Source: Liolophura sinensis
Lineage: Eukaryota; Mollusca; Polyplacophora; Chitonida; Chitonidae
DNA length: 64,000 nucleotides
Direction: 5' to 3'
NCBI RefSeq assembly: GCF_032854445.1
Contig: NC_088303.1
Coordinates: forward strand, 2,799,501 to 2,863,500
The translations under genes were made by a program, and so were the position numbers. Shown here in pieces: positions 37,601-52,600 of this stretch (positions are counted from its first letter, which is position 1; each line of letters begins with the position of its first letter). Under the pieces are notes generated by a model. That model did not search any database. It was not told the origin of the DNA and saw nothing but the letters and a program-made list of their open reading frames with translations.

Positions 37601-40600
37601 TGGGGAATTTTAATTTTTGATTTATAATGTATAGCAAAACTATAGTCCCATTTATCCAAAGTTTGTGAAAAGAATTCTTGCTTCTGTATTTTGAGAAATG
37701 GAGTCAGCTGTTCATTTTACCTCAAGCATTTGCCTTTTAATAAAATGAACCTGATAGGTAGGCTTTAACACTTCAATCAAAAGAGAGATCACCTGATCAG
37801 CTGGAAACAGGTTCATTATCAGACCTAATAAGCGACCACTTGACGTAGATTTCAGTGAGACTGGTACAAGACGTACCTATGTAACGCTGTACACATCCTC
37901 GCTAACAGTTCTGTAGTCAGTGTCTTCACCTGTAACCCATCCGTCAGTTCATCAGTCCTCAATCATGTACCACATAACCAGAAACTTTTGTGACAGTCAA
38001 GACACATCACACACAAATATCTCTTTTCTTTAAGACATTAAGTCAGAATAATTTTTTGCATTAAAAAAAATTCACAATGGTCTACAAGTTAAAAAAACAA
38101 ACAAACTATAAAGTAAATTAATTTTCCTTGAAGCAGGCATGCATGCAATACATTTTTCACCTGGTATAACAGTCCTAGTTAATCACCTTTATTGATTCGG
38201 ATTGCTTCACTGTAGTGAGCAGTGCCTCTATGTTCTCCAACTTAGCCAGTGAAACGTTAACCCTGTGCACAAGAACACAACATTAATCATTTGGAAATCA
38301 ATGGACCCATCATAAAGTACAGAGTGAACCATCATAAGGTACACAGGGAGCCATCATAAGGTACAGAGGGAGCCATCATAAGGTACAGAGGGAGTCATCA
38401 TAAGGTACAGAGGGAGCCATCAAAATGTACAGAGGGAGCCATCATAAAGTACAGTGTGCGCCATCATAAGGTACAGAGGGAGCCATCATAAAGTACAGTG
38501 TCAGCCATCATAAGGTACACAGGGAGCCATCATAAGGTACAGAGGGAGCCATCATAAAGTACAGGATGAGCCATCATAAGGTACAGAGTGAGAAATCATA
38601 AGGTACAGAGGGAGCCATCAAAATGTACAGAGGGAGCCATCATAAAGTACAGTGTGAGCCATCATAAGGTACACAGGGAGCCATCATAAGGTACAGAGGG
38701 AGCCATCATAAAGTACAGGATGAGCCATCATAAGGTACAGAGTGAGAAATCATAAGGTACAGAGGGAGCCATCATAAGCTATAGAGTGAGCTATCATAAG
38801 ATAAAGAGGGAGCCATCATAAGTTATAGAGTGAGCCATCATAAGCTACAGAGTGAGAAATCATAAGGTACAATATGAGCCATCGTAAGGTACAGAGTGAG
38901 CCATCATAAGTACAGAGGGAGCCATCATAAAGTACAGTGTAAGCCATCATAAGGTACAGAGGGAGCCATCATAAAGTACAGAGTGAGCCATCATAAAGTA
39001 CAGAGGAAGCCATCATAAGCTATAGAGTGAGCCATCATAAGGTACAGAGGGAGAAATCATAAGGTACAGAGGGAGAAATCATAAGGTACAGAGGGAGCCA
39101 TCATAACGTACAGAGAGAGCCATCATAAGGTACAGAGCGAACCATCATAAGGTACAGAGTGAACCATCAAAAGGTACAGAGGGAGCCATCATAAGCTACA
39201 GAGTGAGAAATCATAAGGTACAATATGAGCCATCGTAAGGTACAGAGTGAGCCATCATAAGTACAGAGGGAGCCATCATAAAGTACAGTGTAAGCCATCA
39301 TAAGGTACAGAGGGAGCCATCATAAAGTACAGAGTGAGCCATCATAAAGTACAGAGGGAGCCATCATAAGCTACAGACGAAGCCATAATAAGGTACAGAG
39401 TGAGAAATCATAACATACAGAGGGAGCCATCATAAGCTATAGCGTGAGCCATCATAAGGTACAGAGTGAGAAATCATAAGGTACAGAGGGCGCCATCATA
39501 AGGTACAGAGTGAGAAATCATAAGGTACAATATGAGCCATCGTAAGGTACAGAGTGAGCCATCATAAAGTACAGTGTAAGCCATCATAAGGTACAGAGTG
39601 AACCATCATAAGGTACAGAGGGAGCCATCATAAGGTACATAGGGAGCCATCATAAGGTACATAGGGAGCCATCATAAGGTACATAGGGAGCCATCATAAG
39701 GTACAGAGTGAGCCATCATAAGTACAGAGTGAGCCATCATAAGTACAGAGGGAGCCATCATAAGGTACATAGGGAGCCATCATAAGGTACATAGGGAGCC
39801 ATCATAAGGTACATAGGGAGCCATCATAAGGTACAGAGGGAGCCATCATAAGGTACAGAGTGAGCCATCATAAGTACAGAGGGAGCCATCATAAGTACAG
39901 AGGGAGCCATGATAAGGTACATAGGGAGCCATCATAAGGTACATAGGGAGCCATCATAAGGTACAGAGTGAGCCATCATAAGTACAGAGGGAGCCATCAT
40001 AAAGTACAGTGTAAGCCATCATAAGCTACAGAGGGAGCCATCATAAGGTACATAGGGAGCCATCATAAGGTACATAGGGAGCCATCATAAGGTACACAGG
40101 GAGCCATCATAAGGTACACAGGGAGCCATCATAAGGTACATAGGGAGCCATCATAAGGTACATAGGGAGCCATCATAAGGTACAGAGTGAGCCATCATAA
40201 GTACAGAGGGAGCCATCATAAAGTACAGTGTAAGCCATCATAAGCTACAGAGGGAGCCATCATAAGGTACATAGGGAGCCATCATAAGGTACATAGGGAG
40301 CCATCATAAGGTACATAGGGAGCCATCATAAAGTACAGTGTGAGCCATCATAAGGTACAGAGGGAGCCATCATAAGGTACATAGGGAGCCATCATAAGGT
40401 ACAGAGGGAGCCATTGTAAGGTACAGAGTGAGCCATCATAAGGTACAGAGTGAGCCATCATAAGCTACAGAGGGAGCCATCATAAGGTACAGAGGGAGCC
40501 ATCATAAGGTTCAGAGGGAGCAACAACCTTATTTACAGCAGATTTACCTTGAGCCTTCAAAAAAGGTCACCAACAGCCAAGCTTCAAAGTGTAGTACAGA

Positions 40601-43600
40601 GGGAGCTAATCATATTGCTAAGTCCGGCTAAAGCTATATGTAATTCGTAAGTTTATTGTAATGCCACAGTATTTTAACAAAAAAAATAAAGTACAGTGTA
40701 AGCCATCATAAGCTACAGAGGGAGCCATCATAAGGTACATAGGGAGCCATCATAAGGTACATAGGGAGCCATCATAAGGTACATAGGGAGCCATCATAAA
40801 GTACAGTGTGAGCCATCATAAGGTACAGAGGGAGCCATCATAAGGTACATAGGGAGCCATCATAAGGTACAGAGGGAGCCATTGTAAGGTACAGAGTGAG
40901 CCATCATAAGGTACAGAGTGAGCCATCATAAGCTACAGAGGGAGCCATCATAAGGTACAGAGGGAGCCATCATAAGGTTCAGAGGGAGCAACAACCTTAT
41001 TTACAGCAGATTTACCTTGAGCCTTCAAAAAAGGTCACCAACAGCCAAGCTTCAAAGTGTAGTACAGAGGGAGCTAATCATATTGCTAAGTCCGGCTAAA
41101 GCTATATGTAATTCGTAAGTTTATTGTAATGCCACAGTATTTTAACAAAAAAAATAAAGTACAGTGTAAGCCATCATAAGCTACAGAGGGAGCCATCATA
41201 AGGTACATAGGGAGCCATCATAAGGTACATAGGGAGCCATCATAAGGTACATAGGGAGCCATCATAAAGTACAGTGTGAGCCATCATAAGGTACAGAGGG
41301 AGCCATCATAAGGTACATAGGGAGCCATCATAAGGTACAGAGGGAGCCATTGTAAGGTACAGAGTGAGCCATCATAAGGTACAGAGTGAGCCATCATAAG
41401 CTACAGAGTGAGCCATCATAAGGTACAGAGGGAGCCATCATAAGGTTCAGAGGGAGCAACAACCTTATTTACAGCAGATTTACCTTGAGCCTTCAAAAAG
41501 GTCACCAACAGCCAAGCTTCAAAGTGTAGTACAGAGGGAGCTAATCATATTGCTAAGTCCGGCTAAAGCTATATGTAATTCGTAAGTTTATTGTAATGCT
41601 ACAGTATTTTAACACCAAAAATTCTCCTTCAAGCTCATCAAACTTCTCTGGGCTGGAAATCCCATTTTTCAAAGAATTTTTAATATTTGACATTTATAGC
41701 TTCATAGTACTCACATTTCTTCATGACACAAGATCAGTAGACTTCTCAAACAGGACAGTTTCACATCAGATGACTTACTCTGAAGAAACAAGGACCAGAT
41801 GAACGGCTTTATCAACAACCTAATGCTCAGTACAGCATTATTTTTTCTTTTCTTTATCATAGAAGCCAAACTCTGAAAAACTAGACTTCATGTCAACTAA
41901 CACACATTTATATTGATTTACATATTAACTTAAACGCAAAGTCAGCAGCCAGGGGTTAAAATAAGTGTTATACTTTACAGACAACTCTACCATAAATCTG
42001 AACTTTTGGGGGCACAAAAAGTTTACTGTAAAAATGTTTCGTTCAACATTTGATTAATTTTCATGATGGCATTTATGATTCCATTTTGTCCTTGGGTTGT
42101 TATAAGATATGTGCAAGATGGTGAGCAAGATGGTTCTGATTGGAGTACTACGCCATACTCAGACTATTTCACTTATATGACGGCAGCCAGTGTCATGGTT
42201 GGAAAAAACTGGGTTCAAGAGCCCCATGAGCATCCACAAGGTTGCTGCCAGACCTCCTTACATACAACCACGGAGAAAGCCAACCAAGACAGTTTTATAT
42301 AAATTGTGTGCTAGATGATATTTCACCCTCTGGACACCTTCACCCTCAGGTTTACGAGTATTAAGGAGCCCAGAAGACGAAATTCACAATTTTCTTAAGT
42401 AAATATTTTACCAGTAACAGGAAATATACAATGGCAAACCAATATGATATCTTCTGACAAGGGAACACTTCTTACCCTGCATATCTGCCAGCAAAGATGG
42501 GTCACAAAGCGACTCTCCAACACACTGGACAGCAGGCTGTAATACAATGTCACACTAGTTATAAATTCAACATACAGGTATTGACAACCCACCCACACAC
42601 TTTTTAAGGATTTCTAGAATACATAGATTTTCAAGAAGAAAAAAACACAAAAAAACTAGTGGTTTCATTATAATCTAAAGCAAACTGTGTCGGTTTGTGT
42701 TAACTGGTAAACATAGGTGAAAACTTGATTAGAAAGTGGGTTTCATTCTTGGTGCATCACGGGACATAACTCAGTAGTGCTAGGTGCATCAAGGGCAATA
42801 ACTCCCATAACCGTGATCAGTTTTAAGTTAACAACTGTTTTCAGTCTTGTATCGTGCACGAATCTCTACAGTTCAACATGGATATTTCTGTACTGACCTT
42901 TGACACTGACGAATTGATTGTGTAAGAAGTGGCAATAGGGTGGTGACGACTGTTGCATGCTGGGAGTATCGGATCAGCTTCCACAGATTACTGATAACCT
43001 CTTTCTTCACTTCATCCTCCACAGATACACTGACAATACAAACATGTGTCCTCCATCAACAGAATAGTGTGCATAAAATAATCTCAATGCACAATAAAAT
43101 AAAATCATTCTTAATTTGATAAAGAACAGTTATACAGTTGTGAATATAATATCTCAAAGACTGTGCCTCCAAACCCTGCTTTTGATAATAATAGAACATA
43201 TCACTCATGTGCATGTATACTCAAGTCTATTCTGTGGGAATTATACACAACATTAAATGTGAAACAGGCCAAGATATGCACAAACCGACAACGAAAAGCG
43301 TCTCACATACTCCATATAACCTTCGAGTTTCAGGACTATCAGATCCTATTACTGATATTAAGCAGTTATTATAAGTTAACCAACAGTCCATTGGAATCAA
43401 AGGAATTATTAAATATACAAAATAATTTCCACTAGAACCAAGGTTACACAAAATGGAACTTAAACACACTACTTAACCTTTCATAATGAGCAATGGCTTG
43501 TTTATGATCTCTTTCTTACCCTTTATACACTTCTTTTTTCAATTAAGCCAGACACTGTGTATAGCATTACTAGGCCTAGATTACATTAATTCAAGCACAC

Positions 43601-46600
43601 CAGAGCCACTTTAATTTGGGGACCGGATGATGAACTTGAGAGAGGGTTTCACCTTTGTAACTACTTATGTTAACAAATGTATTACTATAAATTATTAAAA
43701 ATGAAAGAGAAAGTTTTACGCTTTTCTTTGTATATAATCATTATAAGCAGCTTGAGTAAAACACAGAACATATTTAGTATATGCATGGGAACGGATGTAT
43801 ATGTATGTATGTATGTATATGTATGTATGTGTATATTTGTGAAGGCTTAACCATAATCCTATGCGTAAAACTTGACACTGACATTTTTATCTGGTGGCTG
43901 ACCTGGGTGAACTTTTATGTACAGGCCACATTTCCTTTGATGAACAAACTAAACAATAAAATAAAACAGTTGTGTTCCTCTGGATCCACAGCAAGCTCTT
44001 GGCACATTGTTATTGTTGTTGTTGAGTAGGTTGTTTTCATGAATTTCGTTGTTTTCTGTCAATTGGGCCCGGCTCACAAGATGACTGCTTGTCATTCCCA
44101 TTTTTTAATTTTTTCATTTTTTATTGAACACTTTCCTATTGCTGACCATTTAGCTAGGCTGATCTGAGTTGGGTTTTAAGCTTCAGTGTATGCCAAGCCT
44201 TACACATGGCAGGGGAAACTAGAGTAAATCGTAAGAAGATTTGGGCTTCATGCCTAAATGTGACAACAAACTGTTGGTTTTGTTCCTGCTCAAAGGAGGG
44301 CGTGGAAAGTGCTTGTGTTAGCAGATTTTATACCTGCAACTGGTTCTGTGCGCAGATAAAATATGCATGTTGATGTTTCATCTTTGCTGTCAATCATTAG
44401 GGAAACTACTATTTCATTGGATACTGTAAATAAATTAATATTTATCAACCATCGAGTCAGTTAGATCAGTTCGTCCTGCCCGTTGGATGAAGGCAGGAAA
44501 CATAGCTATAAAGGAAGTGTCTGACTTGATAAAATGAAGTGTTCATACTGGGACCAGATACAGTGTACATGTGCTTCCTCTGGAGTACCTACTTGCTCAC
44601 ATAGATTCCCTATAATCGGGTAAGAAGTACTTACTCCTCCACAATACTCTTCAGCATGTTCCCCAACTGCAGGGTCATGGTGCGTAATACCAGAGGGTTC
44701 TGGAACATAATCATCATTCATACCCTTAACAAAAAAAGACAATACTAAATCAAACGTATATATGTAACCAAAGAGTAACCAGTCCAAAGTTTCTAAGACA
44801 TACGTTTTAATATTTGTGATTTCTTTTATTTTTGTAAATTCTTCAACCTTTTCAACCACCACTGCAGCCAATATTTTGAAACATTCTGAGAGAACTATGG
44901 GGTAGTGAGAAATAATTTGCATATTTAATGACACAACATAACCATTTTCAGAGTCCTGTTCATAATAACTGTATGCATGACTTCCACTGATAAAACTGCT
45001 TCAGTGGTTGACAAGGTTGAAGATTTACAGTACCGGTAACCAAAATATCTCCATTCAAAGTACAAAAATAGCTCCATTCAAAGTACGAAAATAGCTCAAT
45101 TCGAGAAAATCAAGAAAATCATCAATAAATTTAATCAGTCATACAAAAGCTTTCCTATAACCACAAAACAGACCTGTTTCTGCTGTGACACAAAGCGATC
45201 CCTGTTTTGATTTTTGCCCTATTGTCATAAACTAACTAGCTGTAGCCGTTTAAGTATGTTTACACCTCTTGTCTGTTTTAATTTAACTTAATTCTTTATT
45301 TATTTTATTGGCCCACAGCCAACTGATACAAAAGGGATACAATTTGGCAAGTACAACAATGACCATGCAAACATGCACATATAAATATATACATATAGGT
45401 AAACATTACATTACCGTAGACATAGACATTAAATAATCAAAATTCCAAGAAAACAACTAAATGGATTAACTACTTATTATTAAATAAATTAAAAGATAGA
45501 AAATAAATTTAATCAAAGGTTGGAGAAACGTCGAGTGTCTGCCATGTACTGATGTACAATCAAGTTGTCAGCAATACGGAAATCCGAAGGCCCATTTAAT
45601 AATAGTATGTACAACGTGTACTTCTGACAAAGATCATCGAGTATAGAGAAGTGTGTACCAGGACAAGGGACACGGGCCAGTAAGATGAGCATCTTCTTCC
45701 TTAGGGCGGCAAAAGCAGGACAGGTGAACAGATAGTGTTCAGCATTTTCATAATCCACACTCTGGGCAGCCCCACTCCACTAATACCCTGGTAGCCTCAC
45801 CCCACTAATACCCTGGTAGCCCCACCCCACTAATACCCTGGTAGCCCCACCCCACTAAAACCCTGGTAGCCCCACCCCACTAAAACCCTGGTAGCCCCAC
45901 CCCACTAATACCTTGGTAGCCCCACCCCACTAATACCCTGGTAACCTCACCCCACGAATACCCTGGTATCCCCACCCCACTAAAACCCTGGTAGCCCCAC
46001 CCCACTAATACCCTGGTAGCCCCACCCCACTAATACCCTGGTAGCCCCACCCCACTAATACCCTGGTAGCCTCACCTCTTCATCTGAAATCCCTACATCA
46101 AGCCATGTTTCACTTACTCCAATCACATCGCAATCATATTTCATACACAGTAAGGTGTTAATTTCGTCCCGTTTAGAGAGGGTAGAAAAGTCATCCTCCA
46201 TTCTGGCTACAATGCTTCGTGCATTAATGTGGCAGAATTTTATCGCTCGCGTGCTTGACAGTCCTGGGTTAGAATGTACGTCACCGCACATTAACAAACG
46301 GAGCATAGATACTATTCTGAAGTAATGTTGATTAAGAACGCAACAAAGTAAACACAGGATAGTGAGATTCTCAACAGTGTCAGTAGATATAAAAGTACAG
46401 ATATAGTCGTACAATACATCTCTTAGGCATCTGATCAGTAAATATACTTTATAACTGATATGATTATGTCATAATCCGATTGCCGCTCTGTACTGGTTTA
46501 TGTGACCCATGAGAAATAGATAATATTACCAGAAGGAAGCACAGACTCGGCCAGTAAAGAAAGGAACTCGATTTCCAACAGCTGCAGAAAGCAATTTAAA

Positions 46601-49600
46601 CAAGATGTTATGGCTTTCATGTTATAAAAGACAAGTGGGAACAACAAACAAGACTGCAAAGAAGCATACAAAATAAATATATATGAAAGTGATTAATGAC
46701 TACTACTCTTTATATCCATAATGTAATGATGGGTATTTATAGTACCTTTGTAATAGCTCTATACCCAGTACCGGAGAATGTTACATTATACTATATACAG
46801 AAGCCAGTAACAGCATGATTTGCCAACATCAAACAATCACAAAACAGACTGGCACGGACATACAAAATGCCACAAGTATCCCGTGCAAGAAAGCGGCCAG
46901 GGTTTAGATCACAATTACACAATAACCTGATCCTTTTATGTCCAAGACAGAAAGATGGCACTTCCATAGAAATGTGTGGAAAATAAATCAGATTGCCTTT
47001 CTCGCAGAGAATATGACATGTGAAAGTAGTTAGTAAACTGGTTACGAGAAGTAGAGGGCCAGGTCTGAAAGGGGTGACTTTTCAGACAAAGTCAAAAAAT
47101 ATCATCGTCATGGACAATAAGGTGCCGCTCCCACTGTTCTGATTTTTGACCAATATATCACTGTCCATAGACCAGACTGAGAAAATGTCCCCTTTTTTTT
47201 CGTAGGTCAAGTAGTTTTTTTATTAGTTTAGAACAATAAAGGGTAAGGTCCTCGTATGAACACAGAAGAAAACTCTTCAGATTGCCTCAACTTCTTCCTG
47301 GCTGAAATTAACTCCCTTTGTTTTCTGTACGATACAAATTTGATAATAATCTGTTAATTATTTCTGCCAACATAGTGTGATCTAGAAATATCACACTGAG
47401 ACATTTCAACTCCTATTTTCTTTGCTGGTCTACACTCTGCAAGGTCAGTGGTTTCACCGTCTTCCAGTTTTAGTCCACTTATTTGAAGCCCATTTCGATG
47501 ACTGTACTGCTCCGATTTATCGTGTAGGAGATTGTTTTGTTTTTTCAACACAGCCATCATACTTTTAGATTCCATAATTTCAGATTTTAATTGGCTTATT
47601 TCAGCTGACATCAGTTATTTTAGTTTCACAGTTTTTAATGGTTTCGTCCCTGGCTCAAAGGTGGTCAACAACTTTCTTGAGCTCGGCAGCCAAGTCATTT
47701 ATCTTACTTTGGTTTACCTGGATAATATCCAGTAGGGGTTTCAGTGAAAATAAAATGGCCTTCTTGACCTGTATGGAAATCTGGTCAATCAAGGAGTGAT
47801 GTACTGGGCGAAGACGACATCAGATAAGGTAAGTTTCCTATAGAATTCGCCCTCTTTACCGTGGGGATTGTTATCTCTGCAGACCTACGCTTTCCAGGAC
47901 CTTTGGTTTGACCCTCTGTACTGGATTCATGACTATGCGCCAGTAAAGGATTTGTAAAGGATAACTGACTCAGTTACTTCAGGAAATGAAGATGGTTTGA
48001 AAACTTGCATAATTCCATTAAGAAGGGCACCACATAGATCAATAAGTAGCTTTCCACACTTCCCTCATCAGTAGAATTGATGAGCTGGCTTTCCGCACTT
48101 TCTTCAGGAGTAGAATTGAAGAGCTGCCTATGTAACTAACTATCACATGTTCGACTAGGTACAAAGACAGACACGGAGCTACGCAGGTCCAACTTTACTC
48201 GCTTCCATATTGTTCAGTGTTATGACTATTGTTAAATTATTTGTTGTTAAAGGATAACATAGCACCTCTACTGCTTGTTAAAGGATAACAAAGCACCTCT
48301 ACTGCTTGTTAAAGGATAATAAAGCACCTCTGCTTCTTGTTAAAGAATAACAAAGCACCTCTACTTCCTGTTAAAGGTGTAAATGTAAACCATATCAGGT
48401 TTCACTTTTTATATTTCAGAGAATATCAATTTTTGGCCATTACATTCAGTTTATCATTTCAGTTAGCTTATGGTTTTATTTTATAAATTAAAAGACAATC
48501 ACCTGTGTCAGGTGGTAAAACCAGGTTATCAATCAAACACCTGGTTTCAGGCTAAGCAGATCAAAAGGAAATTGATCGCCTAACACCAAATTCAGGGGAT
48601 CGACTTCTTGTTAACACTGAAGTAAGCTAAAGAGGTCTGTAACATATTTCCTTGGGAGAAGAAATCCCTTACTGGCACAGAGGGCTGTCTAATTTCTTGC
48701 CTTAATTTTATCTGTCAAATTGTTGTATTCACCAAATGGGTCACAGTATAAGTCACGGCATATTGTGGTCCCAAAGATTACAAAATAATGACTATATAAA
48801 AAAATATAACTGCATGTACTGACTTACCTGGGTGTTGTAGATAGACCTACACAGGTCTACTGGCCTCTGGGGAAGTTTGTCTGCACCTGAACTCTCTGCC
48901 CCACACACAGACAGAGGAAACAGTGGCTGCAAATACAGAACAACCTGTATTTTTGGATTTTTTTTTTAATTTTCAGTTTTCCATGAAATTTGATGTATTT
49001 CAAGGGACTGATTGTTTCTTTGAGACTGGAGAAGGTAAGTATCCACCTCATTTCAGCCATGGTAGGCCCATCACAATCACCAATATTTTACTATACTGAC
49101 TGCTTCAATCACATAATATTTAATCAACCTCCATTGTGCAATACACAGACATCATTATATCAGGTCAGTGTAAAGTGTTAAAGCGTAAAGTGTTAACTAT
49201 TCGATTATTGTAAAGTGTTTTGTACTATAAGTCCACCTTGTGTTGTAAATCTGTGGCGCGGATTTCCAACACAACACAGACAAGTACAGTGTCACTCCAT
49301 AATGAACAAAACACGTCACAATGACCTATTTATTATACAGCTGAACCTGGTTGAGGACTTAAACCTCACGCAAAAATAACTAGCGAAGATACAAATACAC
49401 ATTCACCCGGCCTGGAGAAGTTCTTTTGACCTACCTGTTCTCAGTGGGCAATGCACTCTGTATCCAGTGCTTGTACATTTCTAAGCCACTTTTGATCTTC
49501 ACTTTAGTTTTTTGTGGAATTTGAAAATCAACAAATAATGAAATTTTTTCCCTCGTCCACATTTCCTCATCAGTGTTTACAGAAATGCAGCAGCAGCGCC

Positions 49601-52600
49601 TCACGCCCAATGATTTTAACATATAAAGTTACCTCCTTTTGCTACCGTACAATACAAAAAAAATATGGCTCTCCGGGATCAAGTATCACTCCAAGTACAG
49701 GACGGTCACGTGGTACGATCCAACGGATTTCATTGGACCACATTTATAGCTACTTAATAATGTATCATAATCTCTGTATCTGAGCACGTGGTGACATTTT
49801 TAGCTGTAAATCTACACAAGTGATGACATTTTTAGCTACTTAATAATGTATCATAATTTCTGTATCTGAGCAAGTGGTGACATTTTTAGCTGTAAATCTA
49901 CACAAGTGATGACATTTTTAGCTGTAAATCCACACAAGTGATGGCATTTTAGCTGTAAATCTGCACAAGTGATGACATTTTTAGCTGAAAATCTGCACAA
50001 GTGATGACATTTTTAGCTGTAAATCTGCACAAGTGATGACATTTTTAGCTGTAAATCTACATAGATTTGTACATACGTGTGTAGAATGATGCCAAATATA
50101 AGCCATTGCAGGATTTCGTGCCTTACTGATGTATGATGTAGAATGTAAAAAGTTTACTACACATGTATTATGACGCCATCCCGCTGAGATCAGAGAGGAA
50201 GACAATGAATACAACAGGATGTTTCTTTTTCGACATCATGACATGTGGGTCTGAAATAACTAAAGTGACATTTGTGTGAAATAACACTATCATCAGTGAA
50301 AGATATCCTGATATTTTAACTACAGGTATACGGAAGTAGGAAAATGTGATATTAAACTTCCAAGTGAAGAAAGAACAAACTACATGTGATGCTACACTGT
50401 AAATTTACTTTGCCTTTAAACCACCTGGTTAACCATACCTGTATGGAGGTGCTGTCAACCTGACAATGTTTATGATAAACCATCTCCTGCAGGACATTCA
50501 CCTCCTCATCACAACTCTTGTACACCAGGTCCACCAGATGGCGATGAGCGCCGATACACTGTGCTATTCGCCTCCCTTTTACCTACAAACGTGACATGTG
50601 ACAGCAATGAGGTGCACCTAATCACGCAAACGTACATTTTTTGATTAACTCAATCATTAAAAGTTATGGTTTGTACTAGTAGTTGGGGTGGTTGCATACA
50701 ATCTGTGAATATGATATATTAATAGTTTTGAGAAATTCCATTTGTGTCTGTGTAGTTCAACAAAAATTGTTTCAATAAATTCAATTTGATTATGATGGTG
50801 TGCAAGTTATGGATTTCCATGTTTTACCAGAAGCATGATGTATCATGACCTCATCAGAAAGGAATTCCAAGTCTTACCAAAAGTATGATGTATTATGACC
50901 TCATCAGGAAGGATTTCCCAAGTTTTACCAAAAGTATGATGTATTATGGCCTCATCAGGAAGGATTTCCCAAGTTTTACCAAAAGTATGATGTATTATGA
51001 CCTCATCAGGAAGGAATTCCCAAGTTTCACCAAAAGTATGATGTATTATGGCCTCATCAGGAAGCAATTCCCAAGTTATACCAAAAGTATGATGTATTAT
51101 GACCTCATCCGGAAGGAATTCCCAAGTCTTACCAAAAGTATAATGTATTATGACCTCATCAGGAAGGATTTCCCAAGTTTTACCAAAAGTATGATGTATT
51201 ATGGCCATCAGGAAGCAATTCCCAAGTTATACCAAAAGTATGATGTATTATGGCCTCATCAGGAAGCAATTCCCAAGTTATACCAAAAGTATGATGTATT
51301 ATGGCCTCATCAGGAAGCAATTCCCAAGTTTTATCAAAAGTATGATGTATTATGACCTCATCAGGAAGGATTTCCCAAGTTTTACCAAACGTATGATGTA
51401 TTATGACCTCATCAGGAAGGATTTCCCAAGTTTTACCAAACGTATGATGTATTATGACCTCATCAGGAAGGAATTCCCAAGTGTTACCAAAAGTATGATG
51501 TATTATGGCCTCATCAGGAAGCAATTCCCAAGTTTTACCAAAAGTATGATGTATTATGACCTCATCAGGAAGCAATTCCCAAGTTTTATCAAAAGTGTGA
51601 TGTATTATGGCCTCATCAGGAAGGATTTCCCAAGTTTTATCAAAAATGTGATGTATTATGGCCTCATCAGGAAGCAATTCCCAAGTTATACCAAAAGTAT
51701 GATGTATTATGACCTCATCAGGAAGTAATTCCCAAGTTTTACCAAAAGTATGATGTATTAAGGCCTCATCAGGAAGCAATTCCCAAGTTTTACCAACAGT
51801 ATGATGTATTATGACCTCATCAGGAAGGATTTCCCAAGTTTTACCAAAAGTATGATGTATTATGACCTCATCAGGAAGGATTTCCCAAGTTTTACCAAAA
51901 GTATGATGTATTATGACCTCATCAGGAAGGATTTCCCAAGTTTTACCAAAAGTATGATGTATTATGGCCTCATCAGGAAGGAATTCCCAAGTTTTACCAA
52001 ACGTATGATGTATTATGGCCTCATCAGGAAGCAATTCCCAAGTTTTACCAAACGTATGATGTATTATGACCTCATAAGGAAGCAATTCCCAAGTCTTACC
52101 AAACATATGATGTATTATGGCCTCATCAGGAAGGATTTCCCAAGTTTTACCAAAAGTATGATGTATTATGACCTCATCAGGAAGCAATTCCCAAGTTATA
52201 CCAAAAGTATGATGTATTATGGCCTTATCAGGAAGCAATTCCCAAGTTTTACCAAAAGTATGATGTATTATGGCCTCATCAGGAAGGATTTCCCAAGTTA
52301 TGCCAAAAGTATGATGTATTAAGGCCTCATCAGGAAGCAATTCCCAAGTTATACCAAAAGTATGATGTATTATGGCCTCATCAGGAAGCAATTCCCAAGT
52401 TTTACCAAAAGTATGATGTATTATGGCCTCATCAGGAAGGATTTCCCAAGTTTTATCAAAAGTATGATGTATTATGGCCTCATCAGGAAGCAATTCCCAA
52501 GTTTTATCAAAAGTATGATGTATTATGACCTCATCAGGAAGCAATTCCCAAGTGTTACCAAAAGTATGATGTATTATGGCCTTATCAGGAAGCAATTCCC

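Larger units (their letters stand above)
45290..47830 (-). mobile_element. Decayed non-LTR retrotransposon (LINE) with large internal deletion
   Basis: Minus strand, in intron 9. In 5' to 3' order it shows ORF1 remnants (about 47830-47247), the start of an ORF2 endonuclease (46414-46055), a 25-bp minisatellite (46078-45765) and the last part of ORF2 (45758-45513), then an AT-rich 3' end. The reverse-transcriptase core is absent. Motifs and order match CR1/L2-like LINEs in general; the clade is not resolved. Confidence 0.8.

Noticed and set aside
43781-44029. 82-codon plus-strand open frame
   Set aside because: It begins in an (atgt)n microsatellite and shows no domain.
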